Source: Raineyella sp. LH-20
GTDB lineage: Bacteria > Actinomycetota > Actinomycetes > Propionibacteriales > Propionibacteriaceae
DNA: 64,000 nt
NCBI RefSeq assembly: GCF_033110965.1
Contig: NZ_CP137003.1
Coordinates: 1,178,001-1,242,000 of the forward strand
Reading direction: 5' to 3'
Of this stretch, positions 56,958 to 64,000 are shown piece after piece. The position numbers and the translations under genes are program-made. Below the pieces are notes generated by a model that worked only from the letters and a program-made list of their open reading frames with translations, was not told where the DNA came from and made no database searches. How positions within the stretch are numbered: position 1 is the first letter of the stretch; every line of letters begins with the position of its first letter.

Positions 56958-58079
56958 TCAGACAACCTCGCGCAGTCGTTTCAGGGCGTCGGCGGCGGCC
57001 GGGGTGGGGACGGTGCAGCTCGGCGCGAGCAGGAAGGGGCGGTCGGGCGCCGCGGCGAGCGTCGCCCCCAGCTGGGCGGCGACCGCCGTGGGGTCGGCGT
57101 CGACACCGAACAGGTCCTTGTTCGCCCCACCGACGACCGTCACGCCGACCGGGGTGTCGAGCGGCGGATTGCCCGGCTGGAACTGGTCCCAGTGCAGGGC
57201 ATCGATGCGGAGGTCGGTGAACCGCTCCGGGTGCGAGTCGGGCCCGCAGGTGTGGAGGACCACGAGGCTGTCCCCGACGGCGTCGAGCACCTGCTGGTCG
57301 TACGGCCGGGAGAACTCCTCGAACGCCCGCTCCTCGATGAGGCCGTTGTTCGCCGTGCCGGTGACGGCGTAGAAGATGCCGTCGAGCCCGGAGCCTCCCG
57401 CGGTGATCGGTGAGGTCAGGTGTCTGGCGTAGTCGCTGAGGGTCTGGGCGATCGCCGCCAGGGCCTGGTGGGTCGCGGCGGGGTCGCTCGTCAGCAGCTC
57501 GTCGGCCGAGAACTCGACGGTGGCGCCGGGGACGACGTCGCCCGGGTAGAGCGGCAGGCCGGCCAGCTGCAGCAGCACCGACAACGGCGAGAAGACCGTC
57601 TGGAGCAGTGCCCGGTCGGGGAGCTGCTCGCGGATGAGGGTCGCCGAGGTGAGGTGCTCGGCCAGGACCGGGTTGGTCGTCGGATCGAGCGGACGGATCG
57701 TCGCCAGGTCGGCGACACCGGTGATCGCCGGTGCGACGAGCCGGGGGATCACGCCCACGTAGTGCGCGGGGTCGTAGATCGCGCCCCAGGCCTCCGCGTA
57801 GTAGACGGCGCGGGGGTTGATCTTCACCCAGTCCCAGTCCCAGGTCCGATTGAACTCGACGGTCGCGGTGGCGAAGCGTACGGGGTCGTACTCCTCGCCG
57901 ACGAAGTGCTGCCAGGCACTGGTGAGGAAGCGTCGCGGTGGGTCGTCGTGCAGGGCCTCGTCGCCGTGTTGTGGGGCCGAGTCACCGCGCAGGAGAGCGG
58001 TGAAGGCGGATCGTCGGTCCGCGGGGGGCTGACCGGGGCGTGCGGGGGTGCCGGGGGCGGCGGTGGTCTGCACTGCCAT
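56958..58079 (-). CDS. Uroporphyrinogen decarboxylase-family protein
   Basis: This 373-residue TIM-barrel protein is of the UroD superfamily (FNRTWDWDWVKINPRAVYYAEAWG, QTVFSPLSVLLQLAG, ALHWDQFQPGNP, GGANKDLFG). True HemE is more conserved at its N-terminus, so this is more likely a MtaA/CmuA-type or related member involved in methyl transfer or an unknown decarboxylation. It is the first gene of the liv-type operon. The ATG at 58079 has AGGAG six bases upstream. Confidence 0.85.
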   Translation of the reverse strand: MAVQTTAAPGTPARPGQPPADRRSAFTALLRGDSAPQHGDEALHDDPPRRFLTSAWQHFVGEEYDPVRFATATVEFNRTWDWDWVKINPRAVYYAEAWGAIYDPAHYVGVIPRLVAPAITGVADLATIRPLDPTTNPVLAEHLTSATLIREQLPDRALLQTVFSPLSVLLQLAGLPLYPGDVVPGATVEFSADELLTSDPAATHQALAAIAQTLSDYARHLTSPITAGGSGLDGIFYAVTGTANNGLIEERAFEEFSRPYDQQVLDAVGDSLVVLHTCGPDSHPERFTDLRIDALHWDQFQPGNPPLDTPVGVTVVGGANKDLFGVDADPTAVAAQLGATLAAAPDRPFLLAPSCTVPTPAAADALKRLREVV

Positions 58080-58635
58080 GTGAATCTCCTGAATCATTGG
58101 CGAGAACAACTGTAGAAAAAGTAGGAATTGATGATCTCGGGCGGCCTGAAGGCTTTGGTGAGAGCGCCGTCAGCGTGATACGCGGGCGATGGCTGGTTCG
58201 GTGCTGGGCCTGTGGGCGGTTTGTGTGTCCTTCGGCTCAGGGCCGAGGTGAGTCCCTGGCCGACGGGCGACGGTCATCTGTGGCCCTGTGGCCTTGCGGC
58301 CCTGGGGTGTGCCGGCTCTCGCTGACATGTCACGAGCAGGGGACGGCGCGACCGGGGCCGGCGGGAATGCGGTCCAGCGCTCGGAGAGCCCGAGCCGGGC
58401 GCACCCCGCTGGTGGGCTCAGGGTGACGGGTCAGCCCGCGCTCGGCATGCGGTGTCGGCGGCGACAACAGCTGCGGGTCATGATGACGGGCACCGTCAGA
58501 TGGCTCAGGCCACCGATGGATCGGCTCATGTCAGACCCCTTCCTGCGCCCGGGACGCCGGGCGGCTCGCGTGATGCACTGCTGGGAGCACCGCGCGAAGA
58601 ACATAACATCGGCTTAGGGGATCGTTCAAATCAGC
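58080..58635. other. Spacer between the UroD-family and exonuclease genes
   Basis: I see no gene I can support in this stretch of about 556 bases. Short open frames exist but have no recognisable motif and no good ribosome site. Promoter signals for the leftward liv-type operon are expected at 58080-58160 but are not distinct. Confidence 0.5.
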
Positions 58636-59244
58636 TTAACTTCGTGCACCTGTACACCGGCCCGGGGACGTCACCGGCGGTGTGGGGCCGCCGGGCCACA
58701 GCTGAGCCATATCGTCGCGGCCGACGCGACGAGCGAGTTCGATCACGATCATCGCTGCGGTGACCGCGTCGTCCTCGGCGTCGTGGTGGTGGAACGCCGG
58801 CAGGGCCAGGGCCATGGCGACAGTGTCCAGCTTGTAGTTCGGCAGCGGCCGGTGCAGGTGGGGGAAGGCTCGGCGGGCCAGGTCGAGGGTGCAGACGAAC
58901 GGCGCGGTCCCCGTCGCGATCCCGCTCTCGGCGTTGGCTGCAGCCCAGACGGACCGGTCGAACGGTGCATTGTGGGCCACTGCGACGCGCCCGTCGGTCA
59001 TCGCCTCCAGCCGACGGGCCGTCTCCGTCCAGGTGAGCCCGCGGGCGGCGCAGTCGGCGGCCGTGATGCCGTGGATCGCGATGTTGCGGCGCTCGAACCG
59101 GCAGGCGCTCGCCGGCGGCCGGATCAGCCACCCCTGCTGGGCCGTGACGAGGCCGCCTTCCACCACGGCCAGGCCTACCGCGCAGGCGGAGGCGCGCGAG
59201 GAATTCGCCGTCTCGAAGTCGATCGCCACGAAATCGAGGCCCAT
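58636..59244 (-). CDS. DEDDh 3'-5' exonuclease (DnaQ-like)
   Basis: This 202-residue protein has the DEDDh motifs: DFETAN (ExoI, residues about 9-14), VAHNAPFD (ExoII, about 92-99) and HHDAEDDA (ExoIII, about 153-160). It should remove nucleotides from DNA or RNA 3' ends with two metal ions. It has no BRCT or UvrC partner domain visible, so it is a stand-alone exonuclease. Its exact role is unknown. Confidence 0.9.
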   Translation of the reverse strand: MGLDFVAIDFETANSSRASACAVGLAVVEGGLVTAQQGWLIRPPASACRFERRNIAIHGITAADCAARGLTWTETARRLEAMTDGRVAVAHNAPFDRSVWAAANAESGIATGTAPFVCTLDLARRAFPHLHRPLPNYKLDTVAMALALPAFHHHDAEDDAVTAAMIVIELARRVGRDDMAQLWPGGPTPPVTSPGRCTGARS

Positions 59245-59384
59245 GGTCTTCCCCTCCGGGCGGCCGCATCACCGGCGACGGACATCGTCGCCCTGGGGCC
59301 GCGCTCCGGAGGGACATTAGGAGGGGGTTATGACATTCCGCCGGAACCGGGGCCGGACATCCGGTGTGATTCTGGGCTCACCGT

Positions 59385-61073
59385 TCAGCCGGTCACCGCC
59401 CCGTCCGAGGCCGAGTGCACCAGGCGGGTGTACTTCGCCAGCACCCCGCGGGTGTAGCGGTGCGGCAGCGGCCGCCAGCCCGCGCGCCGTACGGCGAGCT
59501 CGTCGGGGGCGACCAGCAGGTCGAGCGTACGAGCGGCCAGATCCACCCGGATCGGGTCGCCGTCGCGGACGAAGGCGATCGGGCCACCGTCCACCGCCTC
59601 CGGCGCCAGGTGGCCGATGCACAGCCCGGTCGTCCCGCCGGAGAACCGGCCGTCGGTGAGCAGCAGCACGTCCCGACCCAGCCCGGCGCCCTTGATCGCG
59701 CCGGTGATGGCGAGCATCTCCCGCATCCCCGGCCCGCCCTTCGGCCCTTCGTAGCGGATCACCACCACGTCGCCCGCCCGCAGCAGGCCCTGGTCGAGGG
59801 CGTCCATCGCCTGCTGCTCGCGGTCGAACACCCGTGCCGGCCCCTCGAACACCTCGGCCTCGAACCCGGCCGACTTCACCACCGCACCGTCCGGCGCCAG
59901 CGTCCCGTGCAGCACGGTGATCCCGCCGGTCGGGTGCAGCGGCCGGTCCATCGGCCGGATCACCGTGCCGTCGAGCGGGCGCGGCGCGATCCGCTCCAGG
60001 TCCTCGGCGAGCGTACGGCCGGTGACGGTGAGGGCATCGCCGTGCAGCAGACCGGCGTCGAGGAGCGCGGCCAGCACCACCGGGATGCCGCCGTGCAGGT
60101 CCAGGTCGGCCATCACGTAGCGGCCGAAGGGCTTCATGTCGGCCAGGTGCGGCACCCGGTCGCCGATCCGGTTGAAGTCGGCCAGCTCCAGGTCCACGTC
60201 CGCCTCGTGCGCGATGGCGAGCAGGTGCAGCACCGCGTTGGTCGACCCGCCCAGCGCCATCAGCAGGGTGATCGCGTTCTCGAAGGCGTCGCGGGTGAGG
60301 ATGTCGCGGGCCGTGATGCCCTGCCGCAACAGATCCACCACGGCCTCGCCGGAGCGATGGGCGTACGTGTCGCGGCGCCGGTCGGCCGCCGGGGGTGCCG
60401 CCGACCCGGGCAGGCTCATCCCGAGCGCTTCGGCCATCGAGGCCATCGTGTTCGCGGTGTACATGCCGCCGCAGGCACCCTCGCCCGGGCAGATGGCACG
60501 TTCGATCGTGTCGAGGTCCTCACGGCTGAGCAGCCCGGCCCGGCAGGCACCGGCCGCCTCGAAGCCGTCGATCAACGTCACCTCCCGTACGGTGCCGTCA
60601 CTCAGCAGCGCCGTCCCGGGGGCGATCGACCCGGCGTAGAGAAGGACGGCGGCCAGGTCGAGCCGGGCGGCGGCCATCAGCATGCCGGGCAGCGACTTGT
60701 CGCAGCCGGCCAGCAGGACCGCGCCGTCCAGCCGCTCGGCGGCCATCACCGTCTCCACCGAGTCGGCGATCACCTCGCGCGACACCAGCGAGAAGTGCAT
60801 GCCCTCGTGGCCCATCGAGATGCCGTCGGAGACCGAGATGGTGCCGAACTCCAGTGGATAGCCGCCGCCGGCGTGCACCCCCTCCTTGGCGGCGCGGGCC
60901 AGCCGATCGAGCGAGAGGTTGCAGGGGGTGATCTCGTTCCAGGAGCTGGCGACGCCGATCTGCGGTTTGTCCCAGTCCTGGTCGCCCATCCCGACGGCGC
61001 GGAGCATGCCGCGGCTGGCGGTGGCGTGCAGGCCGTCGGTGACAGCGCGGCTGCGGGGCTTGATGTCCGGCAT
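59385..61073 (-). CDS. ilvD: Dihydroxy-acid dehydratase
   Basis: This 562-residue IlvD has its three Fe-S cysteine regions [15 protein letters not shown] and [13 protein letters not shown], and the C-terminal [18 protein letters not shown]. It makes 2-keto acids in valine, leucine and isoleucine synthesis. It is a single gene. It is the general IlvD/Edd type; sugar-acid dehydratase activity is less likely. Confidence 0.93.
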   Translation of the reverse strand: MPDIKPRSRAVTDGLHATASRGMLRAVGMGDQDWDKPQIGVASSWNEITPCNLSLDRLARAAKEGVHAGGGYPLEFGTISVSDGISMGHEGMHFSLVSREVIADSVETVMAAERLDGAVLLAGCDKSLPGMLMAAARLDLAAVLLYAGSIAPGTALLSDGTVREVTLIDGFEAAGACRAGLLSREDLDTIERAICPGEGACGGMYTANTMASMAEALGMSLPGSAAPPAADRRRDTYAHRSGEAVVDLLRQGITARDILTRDAFENAITLLMALGGSTNAVLHLLAIAHEADVDLELADFNRIGDRVPHLADMKPFGRYVMADLDLHGGIPVVLAALLDAGLLHGDALTVTGRTLAEDLERIAPRPLDGTVIRPMDRPLHPTGGITVLHGTLAPDGAVVKSAGFEAEVFEGPARVFDREQQAMDALDQGLLRAGDVVVIRYEGPKGGPGMREMLAITGAIKGAGLGRDVLLLTDGRFSGGTTGLCIGHLAPEAVDGGPIAFVRDGDPIRVDLAARTLDLLVAPDELAVRRAGWRPLPHRYTRGVLAKYTRLVHSASDGAVTG

Positions 61074-61218
61074 GGTCGTCCTCGATCCGTGCGCATGTGA
61101 CTCTGATCACAGTACGCCCGGGTGGGGTGGGACGAAGGGGGATGGGGATGGTCGTGGATCGGGGCGATCGGGCATCCAGGCCCGCGCCGCTCGGGGCAGC
61201 CGGACCACGCCGACGTGC

Positions 61219-61797
61219 TCAGCCCAGCGTCCGCCGCATCACCACGCGCGGGAAGCCGCCGGAGACCGAGTCGGTGTCCGCCGCCCAGTGGAACCCCTCG
61301 GCCTCGAACAGCCCCCGGGTGCCCACGTACGCCATGGTCAGGTCGACCTTCTCGCCGCGGTTGTCCACCGGATAGCCCTCGACCGCGGGGGCGCTGTGGG
61401 AGGCGGCGTACGCCACGGCGCCGGCGAGCAGAGCATGGGAGATGCCCTGCCGCCGATGGCCGGACCGGACCCGGATGCACCAGATCGACCAGACCGGCAG
61501 GTCGTCGACGTGGGGGATCTTGCGCGAGTGCTCGAACGGCAGCTCGGCGCGCGGCGCCACCGCCGCCCAGCCGACCACCTCGTCCGCGTCGTACGCCAGC
61601 ACCCCCGGCGCCACCGGACGGGTCGTCAGCCGATGCGCGTACGCACCCCGATCCGGCCCGACGAGGGAACGGTTCGTCTTCGCGTCGAGCCGGTGGCTGA
61701 GACACCAGCAGACGGATGAGGCGGGGTTCTTGGGGCCGAGCATCGTGGCGAGGTCGGCGAACCGGTCCTCGGTCGCCGGGTGGATCTCGATGGTCAC
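61219..61797 (-). CDS. GNAT-family N-acetyltransferase
   Basis: This 192-residue protein has a GNAT fold: VVGWAAVAPRAEL, then IWCIRVRSGHRRQGISHALLAGAVAYA (acetyl-CoA loop), and a C-terminal strand EAEGFHWAAD. The N-terminal CWCLSHR motif is shared by a subgroup of unknown substrate. Confidence 0.85.
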   Translation of the reverse strand: MTIEIHPATEDRFADLATMLGPKNPASSVCWCLSHRLDAKTNRSLVGPDRGAYAHRLTTRPVAPGVLAYDADEVVGWAAVAPRAELPFEHSRKIPHVDDLPVWSIWCIRVRSGHRRQGISHALLAGAVAYAASHSAPAVEGYPVDNRGEKVDLTMAYVGTRGLFEAEGFHWAADTDSVSGGFPRVVMRRTLG

Positions 61798-61941
61798 CGA
61801 TCGCCCTCCTGTCGGGCTGTGCTCAGCGCGAGCGGCTCGGGTGGGTCGGCCAAGGCGAGTGGCCGGGAGTGAGTGGCCGGGAGTGAGCGGCCCGGCGGAC
61901 GGCCCCGGCGGGAGCGGCGCGGGACAGGCGCCGCTCCCACC

Positions 61942-62015
61942 GGGCCGTCAGGGCGCGGGCCATCGGGCCGCGGGCCGTCAGGACGCGGGCCATCGGGCCG
62001 CGCGCCGTCAGGACG
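61942..62015. repeat. 30-bp tandem repeat, about 2.5 copies
   Basis: GGGCCGTCAGG(G/A)CGCGGGCC is the core of a 30-bp unit starting at 61942, 61972 and 62002. The last copy overlaps the 3' end of the EIIA gene. Confidence 0.85.
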
Positions 62016-62490
62016 ATGCGCGCCGGCCCCGCCGTGCGGTGCCCTCGGGGGCGTCGAAGAGCGGCTCGCCGGTCGTCACGTGCTGGCCGAGCAGGTCCGA
62101 GGCGATGCTGCCGGGGGCGGTGTCGAGCACGCAGACCAGCACCACCGGGGACAGCCCGCGGGCCTCGACGTCAGTCGGATCCCAGCGGATCATCTCCTGG
62201 CCGGCGACCACCTCGCCCTTGACCGGGCCGACGATCTCGAAGCCTGCGCCGTCCAGCTTCACGGTGTCGATGCCGAGGTGGACCAGCAGCCCGAGGCCGT
62301 CGGGGGTGGCGATGGCGTACGCGTGCGGGTGGACTTTGGCGATCTTGCCGGAGACCGGCGCGACGGCGATGCCGGGCGTACGATCCGGGTCGATCAGCAC
62401 GCCCGAGCCGACCATCTCGGCGGCGAAGACCGGGTCGGGCGCTTCGCTCAGCGGTCCGACGGTGCCGGGGACAGGGGCGACGACCTTCAC
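62008..62490 (-). CDS. PTS EIIA, glucose type
   Basis: This 160-residue EIIA(Glc)-like protein has HPHAYAI and the active site LLVHLGIDTVKL, whose His accepts phosphate from HPr. It passes phosphate to EIIB. The GTG start overlaps the EIIB stop (GTGA). The last 30 residues run into the tandem repeat, so the C-terminus may vary. Confidence 0.9.
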   Translation of the reverse strand: MKVVAPVPGTVGPLSEAPDPVFAAEMVGSGVLIDPDRTPGIAVAPVSGKIAKVHPHAYAIATPDGLGLLVHLGIDTVKLDGAGFEIVGPVKGEVVAGQEMIRWDPTDVEARGLSPVVLVCVLDTAPGSIASDLLGQHVTTGEPLFDAPEGTARRGRRASS

Positions 62491-62717
62491 ATCAGGTCCT
62501 GCATGTCCTCGGCGATCGTGTCGGCCTCGGGGCCGACCACGACCTGGACGATCCGGCCCTGCTTGACCACTCCCATGGCGCCGGCGGCGCGCAGGGCGGC
62601 CTCGTTGACCAGCGAGGGGTCGTTGACCTCCGTGCGGAGTCGGGTGATGCACGCTTCCATCTCAGCGATGTTGTCGGCGCCGCCGAGGCCGGCGAGGAGC
62701 GCTTCAGCCTTGCTCAT
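62487..62717 (-). CDS. PTS EIIB, glucose/GlcNAc type
   Basis: This 76-residue EIIB has NIAEMEACITRLRTEV, where the Cys is the phosphorylation site. It takes phosphate from EIIA and gives it to the sugar held by EIIC. It is co-translated with EIIA. The EIIC domain is likely the gene starting at 63898 on the other strand, an unusual split. Confidence 0.92.
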   Translation of the reverse strand: MSKAEALLAGLGGADNIAEMEACITRLRTEVNDPSLVNEAALRAAGAMGVVKQGRIVQVVVGPEADTIAEDMQDLM

Positions 62718-62863
62718 GGCTGTCCCTTTCTGTGTCCCGGTCAGCCCTGACCGGGTGTGGTCGTGTCCGCCGCCGAACCGCAGTCGGCGAGCGTCTCCAT
62801 TGTCACCTGACGAGTGTGTCTCGCGCCGCTTGACAGGAGTGCCGTCGCGGATGAAGACTTCGT

Positions 62864-62888
62864 GGTACGTACCGGACTGTACCAGACC
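62864..62888. promoter_or_regulatory. GGTACGTACC palindrome in the divergent PTS/GntR spacer
   Basis: A perfect 10-bp palindrome GGTACGTACC (62864-62873) is followed by TGTACCAGACC (62879-62889). The GGT...ACC pattern recalls DasR/NagR-type GntR operators (TGGTCTAGACCA). It lies between the EIIB and GntR genes and so could control both. Confidence 0.5.
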
Positions 62889-62962
62889 GAACCGGTGCGG
62901 GCCAGAGGTCCATCAGGGACTCCCCGGAGCGTCCCGGACCTCGTGCGATCGAGGAGGATCAC

Positions 62963-63691
62963 GTGAGCCAGACCAAGGTGCTGAAACTGGGCGCCGTGCC
63001 GAAGTACGCCCAGTTGGAGACCCAGCTCCTGGCTTATGTGGCCGACCTCGAACCGGGTGAGCCGATCGAGTCGGAGCGCTCGCTGATGGAGACGTACGGC
63101 GTCAGCCGCGCCACGGTGCGCCGGGCAATCGCCGACCTGGTCAACGACGGGGTGCTGGTCCGGCGGGCCGGCCAGGGCACCTTCGTCGCCGAGCCCAAGG
63201 TGCAGACCAACCTGCACCTCGCCTCCTTCACCCAGGACATGACCCAGCGCGGGCGGGTGCCGTCCACTGCGGTGCTGTCCATGCAGCTGGCCACCCCGGA
63301 CGAGGACGTCGCCCAATACTTCGGCTCCTCCGCCCCGGCCTGGCACCTCGAACGCGTCCGGAGCGCCGACGACGAGCCGATGGCGTACGAGGAGCAGTGG
63401 ATCAACCCCCGGTACGCGCCCGACCTGGGCACCAAGGACCTGCGCGGCTCGGTCTACGCCACCCTCGCCGAGGACTACGACTGCCCGGTCGACGCGGCCG
63501 AACAGACGATGTGGGGGATCAACGCCGACGACCGCCTCGCCGAACTGCTCGACGTGGAGGTCGGCCAGGCTCTGCTGGTCTTCGACCGGGTCTCCAGCAG
63601 CCGCGGCCGCCCGATCGAATCAGTGCGTTCCTGGTACCGCGCCGACCGCTACCGGGTGCACATGAGCCTCGACACCTCGATGGAGGCCTGA
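62963..63691 (+). CDS. GntR/HutC-family regulator (UTRA domain)
   Basis: This 242-residue protein has an N-terminal winged helix (ESERSLMETYGVSRATVRRAI, then GVLVRRAGQGTFVA) and a C-terminal UTRA effector domain (DEPMAYEEQWINPRYAPD). It is like DasR and NagR, which sense amino-sugar phosphates. The GTG start has GAGGAGG in front. Its position between PTS genes makes it their probable regulator. Confidence 0.9.
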   Translation: MSQTKVLKLGAVPKYAQLETQLLAYVADLEPGEPIESERSLMETYGVSRATVRRAIADLVNDGVLVRRAGQGTFVAEPKVQTNLHLASFTQDMTQRGRVPSTAVLSMQLATPDEDVAQYFGSSAPAWHLERVRSADDEPMAYEEQWINPRYAPDLGTKDLRGSVYATLAEDYDCPVDAAEQTMWGINADDRLAELLDVEVGQALLVFDRVSSSRGRPIESVRSWYRADRYRVHMSLDTSMEA

Positions 63692-63897
63692 GCACCCCAC
63701 TCCTCGACCGCCTCCCCTGAACAGCCACCGACCCCCAGGACCACCCCCGAACGACGTACGGCCCCCGCGACGTACGCCCCACTCCGACACGTACGACCCA
63801 CCCCCGACTCCCTCGAACACTTCTCTCTCTCACCCCAGGGCCTGGACACCCCATGGCCCATTGGCGGCCGCAGGTGCGGCCACGAAAGGAACACCTC

Positions 63898-64000
63898 ATG
63901 TCCACTGCCACCGAAGGCGTTGGCGCCGACGCCGGCAAGAACAGGGCCTGGCTCGCCTGGCTCCAGAAGCTCGGCCGCAGCCTGATGCTGCCCATCGCGT
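63898..64000 (+). CDS. PTS EIIC, start only
   Basis: An ATG with GAAAGGA in front opens a frame that runs past the window end. It reads WLAWLQKLGRSLMLPIA, the conserved start of EIIC of the glucose/GlcNAc family, where the first membrane helix begins. It should be the membrane channel for the EIIB/EIIA encoded 1.2 kb away. Confidence 0.82.
   Translation, partial: MSTATEGVGADAGKNRAWLAWLQKLGRSLMLPIA

Noticed and set aside
58288-58617. A 109-codon frame in the UroD/exonuclease spacer
   Set aside because: Arg-rich composition, no homologous motif and no Shine-Dalgarno.

Overview
The window is high-GC actinobacterial chromosome. Most of it looks close to 70% GC; one island is visibly lower. Pointers to the lineage are a DtxR/IdeR-type iron box, an actinobacterial pair of LLM-type and FMN-reductase flavoproteins, a single-chain pyruvate:ferredoxin oxidoreductase coupled to a dihydroorotate-dehydrogenase-like protein, and a GntR-controlled glucose/GlcNAc-type PTS. 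I favour the Propionibacteriaceae or a relative, but this is inference and no marker gene settles it. No rRNA, tRNA or CRISPR was seen.

Layout. 1-5.4 kb: the 3' part of fumC, a FAD oxidoreductase, an 860-bp spacer holding three different minisatellites and a perfect hairpin, then a sulfur operon (SQR-like flavoprotein, TusE/DsrC-like, DsrE-like) with a CsoR/CstR-like dyad at its head. 5.5-8.7 kb: a FUSC-type membrane protein and an AlbA_2/GHKL regulator with a 12-bp operator-like dyad. 8.9-11.8 kb: feoA-feoB plus a translationally coupled NifU-like protein behind an iron box. 12-15.8 kb: a sulfate/thiosulfate ABC transporter. 15.9-19.3 kb: the flavoprotein pair and small genes. 19.3-24.1 kb: a large DUF7662/DUF6884/GIY-YIG-like fusion protein, and hrpB.

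24.4-36.1 kb is a Wzx/Wzy-type exopolysaccharide cluster: chain-length tyrosine kinase, CapD-like dehydratase, polymerase, an initiating transferase fused to an SDR, two glycosyltransferases, a pyruvyl-transferase-like protein and a flippase. From about 27.85 kb its composition drops sharply. It ends in a gene cut after about 37 codons by a nest of insertion sequences (36.1-40.7 kb): an IS1634-type element inside an IS3-type element inside a decayed IS1380-type element, with target duplications for the two inner insertions. A UDP-glucose dehydrogenase gene follows on the other strand.

42-64 kb returns to ordinary high-GC content: two GNAT genes, the nifJ pair, a STAND-like ATPase, a Zn-finger thioredoxin, the complete AmmeMemoRadiSam triad, a branched-chain-amino-acid-type ABC transporter with fused permeases next to a UroD-family protein, a DEDDh exonuclease, ilvD, and PTS EIIA/EIIB genes divergent from a GntR regulator and the start of EIIC.

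Two traits run through the window. The palindrome CGTACG is far more frequent than composition predicts in the core DNA but not in the low-GC island. Minisatellites occur both between genes and, in frame, inside genes, where they encode low-complexity linkers.
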